64,000 bases of DNA from Prostheceraeus crozeri (taxonomy: Eukaryota > Platyhelminthes > Polycladida > Euryleptidae). The DNA is taken from contig CAJQUW010004574.1 in NCBI GenBank assembly GCA_907163375.1, positions 1-64,000 of the forward strand. The letters run 5' to 3'. Positions within the stretch are counted from its first letter, which is position 1; every line of letters begins with the position of its first letter. This document shows positions 37,033 to 50,106 of the stretch, piece by piece. A model generated the notes under the pieces. The model saw only the letters and a list, made by a program, of their open reading frames with translations. It was not told the origin of the DNA and searched no databases. Position numbers and translations under genes: made by a program.

Positions 37033-37527
37033 AAAACAAAAATGTAGGCATATCATATAAATTTTGAATTCCTCATTTTCGTGGAAGAAGTAAACGGCAA
37101 TGCGCTTCGCATAATGTTATGTCTATTAACAAAAAGTGCACTATTTGAAATTTCAACAATCATGAGTTGAGTCATGAGTCAAATTCATCGCTGTCTATAT
37201 CACTTCTAGGATCACTTATTTCACTTTCATCGAGGTCTGTAATTTCTTTTCGCACGAAGGAGAGATGCTCTCGATTAAGTAAGGTGATAGAATTTTGATA
37301 AATGGAGTTTGGCGTTTGATTTGTGTATTCTGAAATATTATTCAGATTTTCAGAAATTCTTCAATGTGAAGTAATACAGTCGAAATTTATACTTCAATTC
37401 ATTATTATTTACTTCCTTACGTACGTTTTTTACGTACAAGTATAAAAAGCACTGCTGTATATGGATCCGAATGGTCTTTTAACTTACAGGAATATACTCC
37501 ATAGACACATATATCTGAAAATTCTTA
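37033..37527. other. No recognisable gene
   Basis: AT-rich sequence. A few attactt/aagtaat words resemble the dispersed repeat to the left, but there is no gene. Confidence 0.4.
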
Positions 37528-37535
37528 GTTGCTAC

Positions 37536-38156
37536 CACAGAATTAGATTCATCTGCGCGCGCTTCGGTTTCCTAGAAAGAAAGCATCATATCTAACCTTA
37601 ATATCGAAATGGCACATCACAGAATTAGAGAATCACAGAATTGCTCCTTCTCGAATGGATCATTCGTGTATCGCTTACTATTGGAAATGGCAAACAATAA
37701 GCTGTCAGCAGAGGACACCAGAGCCAGTGAGAGATGCGTGCGTGCTGTGATATCACTTCGCACACACCAAAACACACGTCGCTGTCTTGGCTAACATTCG
37801 ATTCAGTGTATGCACTATGCAGTAAGGAATGGTGAGAAGACGATGGTGAAATCATCAAGTAAACTAATTTTCGTACGCCTGCTACTTTTTTAAATAATGA
37901 TCGGAAGGGCCAACATTATGGAGAAAACTTGTGCGCAATGATCTGAATTCTTCGAATCTGATGGAATTGTGGCAATCGAAGCACTTTGCTGGAACTCACA
38001 TTATTCCGCAAGCGACACACGATTTTTTTTCCTATCTCTGTAAAGTATTAGGAATTCCTTTTTGCCCACTTAGTAAGTTCCTCGATGTGCCGGTGATTTC
38101 GAATTAATCATACTTCCAGCAAACCGAAGCAGATAAACAAAATATCAAATTCTGTG
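37536..38156 (-). mobile_element. CACAGAATT family copy 3 (621 bp, inverse of copy 1)
   Basis: The element starts CACAGAATTAGATTC and ends AAATTCTGTG. The perfect 8-bp duplication GTTGCTAC flanks it (37528-37535 and 38157-38164). By eye it is about 95 percent or more identical to the copy at 15542-16159 over its whole length, in opposite orientation. It has no transposase. The different but perfect target duplications of the two copies prove separate insertion events. Confidence 0.88.
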
Positions 38157-38164
38157 GTTGCTAC

Positions 38165-39044
38165 ACAAGCTTGTTTCAACAAGCAGTCAACACATAAAGG
38201 AAGCTTTTACAGCATGATACTGCTTTTATTCAATGTTTGGCTTGTTTGGTTTGGTACATATCATCGTTTTGTCTCTACTTTATTTCACCACCCTACATGA
38301 TTCACATTAGCAGATGACGTTAAATGAAACATGAATAGCATTTCTATTTGTCGCTTCATGCTCGCAATGTATGTGCTAACTATAAAATAGATTCCGCTTA
38401 TTAAAATTGCGGTCGGCAAAATAAGTCATGTCTTATAATCAATCGGAAATGGACGGATTTATCACTTATTAATTATAGCAAATTCATTTAATAAAGGCAT
38501 TTCACTTTGGTCAGTGGTGATTTTCATTAGCAGAGTCTTCTATGACCCAATAATAATAACTATATTTATAGAGCGCCATTACTGGGTGAGCTCATGGCGC
38601 AACAAAATCATACAACATTACATGTAAACAAAAAGAAAACATAAACACATCAGCGATAGCACATCAAACCGTCACAAAAAATGAACCAACTTTAAAAAGT
38701 GATGTGATGTCTTATGGAAATGTTGGACATAATACGCTGATTTCATGCAATATTTTAATTCCTTTCAACGAGAAAGAATAATGCTACAACATCTTGATAA
38801 GCACTACCTCATCGCATGAAATTTTTAAATTTTCCAGGAATCTCGGGAATAGTAGATTAGTATTTTCCGATTCCCGAGAAAAACATCTCCAGCATTGTAC
38901 GGAGCTATAGTTTACCGCGGCGATGGATAGATGGTCATCAAAAAGCTTGATTGTTGGTTATAAAAGCAATTATTTTCAATGCGTATTTGTTTATGTTGTA
39001 AATTCTCGTGATGAAATCAATAATGTTGATTAATTACTAGTAAT
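38165..39044. other. No recognisable gene; TTTATAGAGCGCC-type repeat word near 38565
   Basis: AT-rich. The segment AATAATAATAACTATATTTA followed by TAGAGCGCC (38549-38577) resembles a short word found in LINE or SINE tails of many invertebrates. A similar inverse string lies at about 55390-55412. Confidence 0.35.
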
Positions 39045-39401
39045 ACTTGTAATGTTATCTGGCGAGCCTACAACGGCCTCGTAATGTGTCATTTGAATTT
39101 TTGCTGGCCAGTGATATGTGATTTGCCTATGAAATACTTCGCTAAGATCGAACGAATTGATCGCCTTGCCGCCAGATGGGCCAATATCAAAAATGTTCTT
39201 CCTCTGAGGAATAGACTGGACGAATCGTGCATCAAACTGATAACGAAAGTTTCCAAGAATATTGAAGTACACCCTCTCAGCGAATTCTTTGAAATTCGCT
39301 CTGAAACCTGTAACACCAGACATTCTAGAGCTTTACTTCCTTTACGTCGTAAATCAAGATTGTACAGTCAGTCATTTGTAAGATTTTCACCATTTTCTTG
39401 A
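39045..39401 (+). pseudogene. LINE polyprotein C-terminal fragment
   Basis: The frame 39084-39401, open also just upstream, reads AYNGLVMCHLNFCWPV, then FAKIERIDRLAARW, then HPLSEFFEIRSETCNTRHSR and SRLYSQSFVRFSPFS. This follows the post-reverse-transcriptase region of CR1/Jockey-group polyproteins (shhNLVisHL.YC.pvW ... lerIdrrAaR ... HPL..yF..r...TRhs...l..pr.kt..y..SF). The fragment stops before the final WNsLP block. Both ends are lost. It may or may not belong to the same family as the remnant at 4.7-5.5 kb. Confidence 0.65.
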
Positions 39402-39795
39402 ATTGTTGCGAGTTTGTTTTTTGTCAAATACCGCTATGTAGTATTTGAAATATAGCATTATTATTATTATTAATACTCGAGTTTCCTACTACAGATTTTT
39501 GATGGGCAGGGCACTCCTATCATATTGATAATATTATATCTGATAATATAATATTAATTATCATTAATTATAATTATACCTCTCTGTAAACCAGCACCTC
39601 CTAAATCACACATTAAGGTAAGACACTATTCGCAACTAATAAAAGTATCCTAAAGCAAAGCTTTTTAGGAGGTCAGCGTACTAAGGTTATTGTTTTCTTT
39701 AGTATTTCAACATTCTATTTCAACGTAACCTCCTAAAATTCTAGTGTGTGTGTGGCGCTTTAGAATGCAGATTTCTTCGATTTTTGAAGTGTGTG
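39402..39795. other. No recognisable gene
   Basis: AT-rich, with an ATAATATAATATTAATTATC-like low-complexity patch at 39527-39580. Confidence 0.4.
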
Positions 39796-40237
39796 CCCGA
39801 TTATTCATCTTTTGATTTATTGATTTGTGATGATTCTGACTTTCAATGATGGAACGAAGTTCGTTTTTATTAAGTGTAGCTTGGACATCCAGAATATGCA
39901 AGGATTACATTCTGTTTGTCCTCGATTGTAAGAAAAACGACTGGTAATATCTATAGATATTACGTAAATATATTTCAAATGAAGTAATATCCCCTACGAT
40001 TATACTTCACAATGAAGTAATATTTTCCAGGATTCTCAACATGTATTCCCTGGAATTCGTTACCTGAAAATAATTAACCGTCTATAGATATTACCAGAGA
40101 CCTTTCTTACATTCGAGGACAAACAGAACCATTGCATATTTTGGATGTCCAGGCTACACTTAATAAAAACGAACTTCGTTCCATCATTGAAAGTCAGAAT
40201 CATCACAAATGAATAAATCAAAAGATGAATAATCGGG
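39796..40237. repeat. 440-bp inverted repeat with dispersed-repeat core
   Basis: The left arm (39796-39960) and right arm (40081-40237) are reverse complements at about 90 percent identity. They meet a 120-bp spacer that matches the dispersed repeat at 36843-37032. The inner edge carries the palindrome TAATATCTATAGATATTA. One frame in the arms reads HILDVQATLNKNELRSIIES, which could be a coding remnant of an unknown element. Confidence 0.7.
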
Positions 40238-42061
40238 TATAATAGGTAGATTAATGCTGTTTGAAGGAGAGTTGACCGAACACAATGTTATAAATCAGTC
40301 ACAACATAAAAGACAAAGAACCGACAGTAAATGCTTAGCTTAAAATGACCCGAAATACAATCGCTTACCAAGAGACCGCAAACTTAAAATCTTGCTTATT
40401 AATAAATCTGGCCTGTTTTTCTCTCCATCTTCCCCTGTTCCACTTAATTTACCTGCCACTCTCAAAATTCGAAGTTGAAGAGCTTTTCAATCAAAGAGAA
40501 ATGTCAGAAAATCTCTCTCTCTTTTTTTCTCTCTGACACTGTTTAGATGTAATTAATACAATGTCATTGAAGTTGCAGTCGCTTCACGCACAGCTGGCAC
40601 TGTCATGCGTGTTTGCAGGTAGAGGCTTATAGAACTGTAGCTTGAACCACCATTTAAGAAGCTACATCCATACCAGGGGTGGGTACAAATAGCATTTATA
40701 AATCACATATTGCAGAATAGAAATACAAACAAAATATGTGTACAGTGTGTATATAAATAATGAAATAACAATAACAAATAAATAAATATATGCAACAGTA
40801 ATTATGAAGTAAAACATGAAGTGAAAGGAATCAAAATATCAGAGGTTTGCAATTCATACAAATATACCTATCGTTCGGCTATCTATAATCAAGGAATAAT
40901 ATACAACTAGCCATTATTTGCTTCTGATGCAATTTTACAATGCAACTGCGTGTTTCTTGTAAATGCTATTTTATATTCATTTACAACTTTTATTCGGTTT
41001 GGAGACAGTTACAGATACCTAATCGTTGCTGATATTTGGTAAAATTCAAATCACAAATCGAACTTTTATAATGGAAACAGTTGCATACATCCGTAGTGCA
41101 TGCACACATCTAAAAATATAATTGATCACTTAGTCATAACTAAGTTTTATAAATTAAGTTCGCGTGACTTAAACTGCGACAAGCGATAATCGATTATTGA
41201 AATGTTCTCGGATATAAAGAATACAAGAAAACGGGAGTAATGCTAACAAGACGGTTAGTCATTCCCTTTCAAATTTACGTCTTCCCTAGCAGAGGAGCGA
41301 GGACGCACTCATTCATTGCCATGTGAGATTGTTGTCTATGCATGCTCGAAATATACAGTCGAAATTATGACACAAATTGTACAGAAACGTTTTTATACAT
41401 TCAACGAGTCAAATCAACAACTTTTCATCATCTCCACCTCCGACAGGTAATCTTCATTTCTTCATGCAAGCATTTCGAGTATTGAGACAGAAGAAACATG
41501 AGGATTATAAATCGAATGAAAATATGCACCATGTTATGCAGGAGGCTTCAATAGAATACAAATGAAGATATCAAAAGTTGTGAATTCGATAAGCGTGTCA
41601 TTACATCCATGGAATACAATGACATTTAAAAAGAAATATGAAGCTATTGTTGGAATATTAAGCTACAATGACAGTCATTGAGAGGATTAGTACATTACAT
41701 GTATCTCTTGGCGAAACAACAATGTGAGATAATAAGTAAATCCATCGATGTAAATTGTATATATATTACTTTTAACACAGTAATCATAGCTACTCGAGAT
41801 GTGTTAACTTCAGCATAATTACATACTTTGCATCAATTAATATCCTTCGATTTTACTTTAAATTTTGCGGGCATCAGATGAATCATGAAATAATACACAT
41901 TATTTAGGCAATTCCATGACAAGTAAGACAGGTCGGCAAATGAAAAACTTGTTAAAGCTGCTGACCGCCTTAATTTTTCTTAATATCTAAATATACTATG
42001 AAGTTAGACACCATTTATAAAATAGTTTTCATGGCACCCTCGGAGTCTGAAAGGGTTTTAG
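40238..42061. other. No recognisable gene
   Basis: AT-rich sequence, no recognisable gene or element. Confidence 0.4.
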
Positions 42062-42888
42062 CAAGGTTGGACCTTGGGTTTTGGGTCGACCTTGGGTAAG
42101 TGATACAAAACTTGGGTTTTCTATTAATGCTGAATATATACAGATAAAATTGCAAAAATTAATATTTTGATTTGAATCTTAGGAGAGCTACAGGATAAGA
42201 GCATAAAGTTCTGATATTTTATCAGATTTCCACTGGATTCACAGAATATTTCAAAAATGAAATACTTGTGATTATTAGCTACTTCATTCTGGGCTTGACA
42301 ATACCGCGCATTGAAAGTTCGTACATTTTGTAGTTGCTGTAAGCTTACATGTATTTTGCTGCATTAATTCATATTGCATTTCTATATATTCCGTATATTT
42401 TACATCTTCCCAGTTAACTTCGCACCCTTAACTTTCTGCGATAGCCGACATTTATCCAAAAATAAATTCATGCCGATTTCGCATTCTAAATATGTTTAAC
42501 AATGCACTTACTGCGCAGCTATGATATTTATCAATTTTGTCTACTTTTTTGAATGATAAAATGATAACAATTGCTTTGCCATGAGCAATGTGTAACTCAA
42601 TCATAATTAAATCAATTCAATTAGTCAGTATATCAGTGTAGGCTACATTAAAAGAAAACTTTATGACATAATGCATGTACTTAGGCTACTAATTACAATT
42701 ATTGCAATTATAAATCGCTTCTCACTAATACCAAACTTCTCATGGGCCCAATAGGAATTTTGGCCAATAGAAGAATCTCTATGTCAGCACAAAATACAAA
42801 GAATGCATTTCGTTTACTTGATTTCATTCATTTACTTAAACATGGGCTTGGGGATTGGGTTTTGACCTCAAGTTTTTGCCCAACCTTG
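42062..42888. mobile_element. Probable hAT-like non-autonomous element
   Basis: The left end is CAAGGTTGGACCTTGGG. The right end, reverse-complemented, is CAAGGTTGGGCAAAAACTTG. Both resemble hAT termini. The flanks read GTTTTAGC and GTTTTCAGC, the same word with one length difference if C is counted in the duplication. The 827-bp core has no recognisable transposase. Confidence 0.5.
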
Positions 42889-45800
42889 TTTTCAGCATAT
42901 GAAGCAACCGTTGCCAACTTGATCTAAAAGTTCGGTATTAGGAAGAATTTAGGAAGAATATTGAATATCGGAACCCATGTTATTCATGATTAAGAGAAGG
43001 ATATCATGACACAAATAGCTTGCCGATTGTCAATTAGCAGCCATTTCGTGAAGCATCAGATAAATCTATGTAGCGGTCGTTTCACATGCTCAAGGTAACA
43101 GTCGATTCGCATTCACTAAATTTTCTTGATGTGATCCTGTAAAGTAAATTAACGAATAAAATACTTTTCTATCTAGACAGAATGAGCGTTAAGAAAACAT
43201 AACATCATAGCATTATTCAATTAGTAATTATTCTGTTATAGAAGTGAAAACCAAACACAGATGAGTAAAATGTAGGCCAATCCAATACATAATCAAGCTT
43301 ATTTGACAGGAGCTGCACATAGAGCTAAAATCATTCCCTTATGCACCAAAACGAACATGGGAGGTAGTGTTGGGGCTTAGTAAAGGACACACTCCTAAAA
43401 ATGAGAGCTAGCCGGTGAATGTTGCCATTCTACGGCTATTGAAGTTCCGAATGACATGGTAGCCAATAATATGGGCCCAACAGCAACATCATTTAATGTG
43501 AGGATTATGCATCAATCAGCACCTCTGGCATGTCAGTCCTTCTCCCGTGAGGAGAGGATGAAAAACAACAAAAGCATTGTCTTCTTCACAAATTGAGAGA
43601 TATTTCAAGATATTCACCAAAAGCGGTAATCCTAAGCTGTAATTCTCAAATTTCTGTTTGCTGCGTCTAGGTTATATGTTATCGGAAAGCATTCCTGAAG
43701 ACATGTATAGCACATGACAATACCTTTCAATCACTTACTGAAATCAGCACATGCTTTGATTTTAGTACCATTTAATCCTTGTCGTGGTTTCAGCAGAGCC
43801 TAAGATCTTCTGTCATGTTTTAGCAGAAATTTTACAGTCATGACTTCACCAAACCATGTCCAAATTGTCGCGAAGCATGTAGGCCTACTGACTGGAGAAA
43901 TATTTTGAGGGTATTGGTCTTCATGTGATAAAGCACATGCATTTATCCCTGAGAAAAAATAGTTTGCGTGGCTGGATTATTCGTCCTTTCCATGCTGTAA
44001 TGATTTAGGAGGATGGCATCGCATCTTTTAAGCTGATGCTTCCATGTTTTAATAATGCACTTAGGTATCAAATGCCAGTAGCTTCTTCATTATGAGCAGG
44101 ACAAGCGGTGCATGAGAATGGGCTTGTGTAATGGGGCTTTGAAACTCAGCAAAGATATTCAACGAGAATCTGGCCATATTCGAAATGCAGAGCTGGCCAC
44201 TGCCGCTGCTCAAATCCGGAAGATCTGATTAGACGTGACATTGCTGCACTCTGGATTAATTAATAAGAACTATTCTTACTGCAGGAATGACAATGTCTGA
44301 AGATGAGAAGGCGTGAGCTGCTTTTCAATTCAATTCACTATGTTGACGTTATGCGAATTACATGCGCCAGTAAAGAATCCTGAAATGAGTGCCTATTTTG
44401 TATTTCAACATAATTTCAGTTTTCTTTCTATGGGTGAGCAATAACATGCAGATAGAAATAATACAACTGTCATCGCAACTCGTAAAGTACCTCGTCATAA
44501 TAAGTTTATTCAAGTTAAATGATTTGCTATGCATTCAAAAGGTAATTATGAAGAAACAACCGATGACGATTTTCTTGAAACGACTGCTACCAAGCACTTA
44601 AAGATCTACAGACAATTTGAGAAAATAAAATGATTTAATTACTCATGATATTGTTGCAAGAGTGTGTAAAAAAAGGGACCGCAAAGATGTCATAACGTCA
44701 TATGCACAAGTGACTGAAGCATGTGTCCTATATTAAACGATCGCTAACAGGTACATTTTTTGCTATAAATTGAAAAAAGCATGAAATTGTATCAAAACCA
44801 CTATGAAGCGACAATGGTCAGTGTATAAGATTATCTTGGGAACAATCAGATTTCGAAAAGAATAGATTCTTTGATGTGAAAACCTTTCTTGAAAATTATT
44901 AGATCTCAAAATGAAACGACCATTACCGTGGACTAACCCTTTAACAGATTTCAAATGATCATGAAAACGATATAATATCCATTCACCCGTATTTTCAATA
45001 ATTGGCAGGAAGTGGGACTACACTACACAAAGCAACTATGAATTAAACTTTAGTGGGCAATGTATCAATCGAAACGAGTGATGTTCGTGTACACATGCAT
45101 AAATTATATGCATAATTGTGGAAGGATATTCTATCCACTGTCGTGTCTAATAGATTTTGTGACTTTCATTCACCAAATAGCATCTAAAAATAAGCAGAAC
45201 TTCACAGAACTATATGTGTGATAGAAAACTTTTAGACAAAATGTGATATTGTTTCTTGATGATTGCCAGATATAAATTGCCTAATGGGATTGACAAAGCG
45301 GCGGAGCAATGATTTATTTTCGGGATGGGCCTGATCATATTCTACATTTTCAAAGAACAGTGAAAAGAGGCATTAAAAGAGGACATTAAAAAAGAGGCAT
45401 TGAAATATTGTACGCTTTAATAAAGAAAAGTGAATATGATATACCATTGCAAAACGCCTCAGTAATCTTTCCTTTCACAATTACGATTTCAGCATCAGAC
45501 ACTAACAGCATTAATTTACGCTTCAGTGAAGCCATTTTAATCAAAGATTTGAAACCTCCATTGAAAAACAAAGAATATTGTCAAAGTTATCTGATTTTCT
45601 GATATCTATTCTACATGTTTCATATCTTTGTGTAAATTTCTATATTTTGAATTGTATGTAACTTGCATAATATCTTCCCTTTTTAAGTGTGTCCTGTCGG
45701 TGAAAATGTTCATAATAAAAGATCGTCATCAGCAGCTTTGCTTATAATTCCATCTTAATTTAAAATTTCTGAATGATGCTGCTTAAAGAGAATTATATTT

Positions 45801-46194
45801 TACTACCAGCTAATAAAGATATTCAAGTGAGTGAGAAAACGTAACAAAGGTGTTATTACAGAAGACAGATTTCGGATGAAAGTCATTCCTATCTTAATAA
45901 CATATCCATTAGGTTTTTGAGGATGCGATGGACATGAAGCTTAAAACTTAAGATACTCACTTTTCTGAAATAGTTAAAAGCACATTGAAGTGTCATTCAT
46001 TATTAAATAAATCGATATTTTAAGTGCGTTATATTGAGGACTTTATTTTGGGACCACTTTTCAATTCCATTTCATGTTTCATGATATTAAGCTCACTCTA
46101 GGAATCCCTCTTTGGTCATGCCACTGGTTGTAGGCTCTTCAATTAGGGAAAAGTGCTTGATGCGCTTTTTTATTAGATAGCTCAGAAATTGACG
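42889..46194. other. Long stretch without a recognisable gene
   Basis: About 3.3 kb of AT-rich DNA; frames are short and unrecognised. One GTAGGCCTAC lies at 43879. Confidence 0.4.
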
Positions 46195-46242
46195 TAGGGG
46201 GCCTGGGCCCCAAGGCCCTCCCCTTTCCTGCGCCCCTGCGGT
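46195..46242. repeat. G/C-rich repeat fragment
   Basis: GGGGGCCTGGGCCCCAAGGC and a following C-rich part have the same construction as the segment at 13119-13165. This is probably a degraded dispersed repeat. Confidence 0.3.
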
Positions 46243-47239
46243 TAGCACCGACCGAAAGAGGATATTGGTTTTGCTAAAATGGTCAGTCGATCTCGAAAAA
46301 TTCGGACTTTGACTTTTTGCAATGCAAAAAGATAATTGAGCAAGAATGAAAATTCATCGCTGTGGTTCTGTCAATAAAATTTCATTTCGAGAAGGTAGCA
46401 TTTTCAAAAACATAAATAATTCAAATGCAAGACAAATTATTTTAAGGAAACACAAAAATATGATGGAAATTATGTGGTGTGAATAATTTATATTAACATT
46501 ATTGTACGAAGACATTGTGTCTAATTTATATAATTTCGTAAGCGTGAAATTGATGACAATATGACAACATAAAGAATCAGTTGACGATAGCAAACAAGCG
46601 GAGTTTACTAATGATGAATTGCAAACAATGATGCCATGGAAAAGCAAGACATAACTTTTTCAGTTCCCCTTCGAAAATCAACGGAATTTCTCATCAATAA
46701 ACAAAGCTTGAACGTTTGTACATGCACATGTATGCAGATTCTCCATCATGGAAAAATCAGAGTTGCATTTTGGCTTTTAAGTCGGTTACAGCCCAGATTT
46801 ATTGCATCGATTTGATAATATGAACCATCCATCCATGTATGATCTCGTCTTGTATCAGTGTCGAAAAGTAACGTTTTTCATGTATAGTTTATGAAAGAGA
46901 ATGAATCAGTTTGTAGTGCGGCGACTTCTGCGAAAGCGACTCTCTGTAACCATTAATCGGTTGTCGAAAGAAGTCCGATATCAATGTTATTCTGAAGTGA
47001 TTGTTTAGAAAGTTCAATATACTTAACTACATTTAAAAGTAAGTAAATAATAAGATATTATTTTCCATTATTTCTAATGCGCAGTGTGATTCATACGCTC
47101 CTAGATTTGAAGAGTGTTTAGTCCTGAATAAAGAAGCCCTAAGTTAGAAGGATTTTCTGATGAAGTAATAAACAAATCCACGATCATAATGGACGTGACT
47201 TTTGGGGCTATGCAATCTGTCTGATCCAAAATCATAAGT
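46243..47239. other. No recognisable gene
   Basis: AT-rich sequence, nothing recognised. Confidence 0.4.
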
Positions 47240-47809
47240 GGAGAGGATATCCCCTCCTTACATGGACTATTTCAATATATACTTGGCGTCAATTCTACCG
47301 CCCACTAGACCAGAAATTGCATCACTAAGCAGTTAGTCGAAGATTTGACTTATAATGCACCACCAAGTGTGAGTCCAATACATTCTTTGCACAGCATGTG
47401 CTCGACATCTGTGTACATTAATGCAAGATATTTCATTCTGATTACCATTCCATTACTTTACTGAGTGGTCAGTGCATGAAATCGTGCTCATGATGCCTAC
47501 CTTCAGATGCTTTGATAATGCCTCAACAGAGAATTGTCTGGAAATCACAACACATCACTATCCTTTCAAACCATGGTGCTCACTTTCATCTTGTTCATCA
47601 TCGTACTACGAATTGCATTCAAAAATTTTGAATTTCTGTTTTTAGAAATTCTGACATTTTAGCGAATTTCGGATATCATGAATTTCTTAAGTGATAGCCC
47701 CTTTAAAAATTATAATTGGGGTGGATATCCCTTCCTAACATAGACTATTTTCATATACGCGTATATATACTTGGCTCCAATTTTGCCGCACATTTGACCA
47801 AAAATTGCA
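47240..47809. repeat. Diverged direct duplication (two copies of about 85 bp)
   Basis: 47240-47320 and 47718-47809 share GGATATCCC, ACATrGACTATTT, ATATATACTTGGC and an ATTGCA end in the same order, about 75 percent alike. The second copy has a short insertion (ACGCGTATAT). The about 400 bp between them are unrelated. They are old dispersed or tandem repeat copies. Confidence 0.5.
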
Positions 47810-48699
47810 AGCATGAAAATTTATTGACATTATCATATGATATTTGAAAGAAGTCCTTCCAACCCGTTCTAACAGGAAATGTTGCCTTACAAGTCTTCAC
47901 AAGTATCTTCAATGACATTTGAGAGTAGAAGAAGGACCAAAATATACTACACAAAGCCTTAGTGTCACTGACTAAAATTCAAAAACTGCAAAATACATGT
48001 GGAATCAGGCCTGCTGCCAGAATATTCAATAACTTCAGAATTTGTGACATGTTCAAATTTCAAAGTTATGCTCGATGTCAGTAGCAGAAAAACGCATAGC
48101 AAATTATCACGATACAAGAATTAAGCATTCATTGGAAATTGATTTTATCAGTGCCTTTTATCGATGAACCTACGACAAATTTTAAAACGTGGAAAAATGT
48201 ACTTTTCAAGAGATGCATGTTACAAATTTATTACTGCAAGATATATTTTCTCCAAACTACACAACACATGTACATGCATATGTTCGTTCTACTTTGGTGT
48301 TGGACGTAGGCGATTTGAGCTTCGTGTTTGTGTCATGCCGTGTTGAAAAAGAGCAATCTTTTTCCTGTTTCAACTGAAAAACTTCGTGTCGTGTTGATGG
48401 CAATTTTCCGAGGTGTGTAAACCTCTAGTAGTTTGCATAAACTATTCCTCGTGTACAGATTAAACATGTCATAATTGTTTGCGAATTAGGAATAGACAGG
48501 GCGAATTATAGACCCACCCTCTTGAGTGGTTCACTTAATTTCATGAATTGGCTGCCACCAATTGAATCACTAAAAAGCTAAAGAAATAAATCATATTATC
48601 ATTTCCTTTGTGCAATACTTTCAGGTGAGACGCTGAGTGTAGATTCTTGCACGTTTAGAGCATTTCATTTTAGTGTACTGGACCTTCGTATTTTCTTCA
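47810..48699. other. No recognisable gene
   Basis: Short frames only; nothing recognised. Confidence 0.4.
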
Positions 48700-48724
48700 T
48701 TAACCCTCTTAGACCTGAGGGGGG
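48700..48724 (+). repeat. Possible piggyBac-like terminus
   Basis: TTAACCCTCTTAGACCTGAG is followed by a G run. It combines a TTAA target with a CCCT start and a G-rich inner part, and it resembles the minus-strand site at 2741-2764. No matching opposite end was found within the next kilobase. Confidence 0.3.
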
Positions 48725-50100
48725 ATTTTTTAGGGGGGACCCCTTTTACAAATTCTTAGTTTACCTGCTTAAATCGACATCAAATCATTAGGAAAGTTGA
48801 TTTTAAGTAAAACAATGATGTTTGCGTGTAGGAGAATGATGTAACTAATCCTTTGAGTGTCTTTCAGCCTTCTCAGTAAGCACATGCGAAAATGTGGTGT
48901 TTTTGTAATTCAACGACATTTAGCACAGTGTCAGTTGTACCAAGAGTTGGTTTCACGATGTTTGCTGTCGCCATGTAACCTCATATAGTTGTTTTAATGA
49001 AATTGATTTATTCCATTCATAATCACCCTTATATTTGGCCATTGTTTCACATTTGTCCACATCAATGGGAAATAGGCCTCAACGGAGCTATAATTGCTGC
49101 AGTGTAAGACCCTCAAAACAGCCGTGGAGATCTGAAACTCATCAATTACTGCTGCGAAAACTTTCCCAACAGTCTTTTTTTAGTGTTGAACTATGAATAT
49201 AATGATGGCTTTCATTTTGAACATTGATTTATGCTGATTTGTTCATGTAGGCCAACCAGTCATGCGCAATCATGTGCGAAAACAAAATATATTCACATTT
49301 TGCGATCTTCTAACACAACGCATATGCATGGGCATGGTGTAAACAATGAATAAATGAATTTTACTCATTGTACACCATCGTGGACATGCACAAAATCATT
49401 TTTCATTTGATAGTAAAAATTTTGATGTGGGAATTTCTACAGTAGGCGCCCTTGGCCTATCTACCATACTTCTACTGATTCAATTGAAATAAAATAATAC
49501 ATGCAGATTCACTGTCAAAAATGAGGATTTTACATGGTCATGAGGGGTTGATATATCCTCAGTACAAAAAGTGAAGTAGAAAAATATGGCTCCGGGGTCC
49601 ACTGAGTAAAATTCTGCTAAAATTCTGTAACTTTCTTAATTCACCTTTTCTTGTTTGATCTCTAGAGGATCATTATTTTCACTAAATAGCGAGAAGAAAT
49701 TCTCTTTGTCACGGACGCATCACTCCATTCAAAATTTCATTGAGAAAGTAGTACAACTAACTATGCACAATTACAGTTTTACGTTTTAATCTAGTTTGAA
49801 TTGCATTCTACGAGTGACCGAATAAATTGACTTTTTTATTCATCAAAAAAGTAAACAAAATGTGATAGAAATTTAGTAGTCACACTTTATTTAGCTCCTG
49901 TTATTTTGGCTTACTTAAGCTTGACAAATTGAATAGCAATATCGTTAATTGCATCCTCTAATCATTATTTTTTGCAGAATTTTCTACCCCAAGCACAGCT
50001 ATGAGCCATGAACGAAGCTAGGGGTTACTCAATGAAAAGGTAATGAATTGTATTATTTTAAATAGATTGCAAATAAAAGTTAAAAAATATATCTTCTCAT
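48725..50100. other. No recognisable gene
   Basis: If a piggyBac-like element starts at 48700 its body would lie here, but no transposase motif is visible. Confidence 0.4.
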
Positions 50101-50106
50101 CTAATT

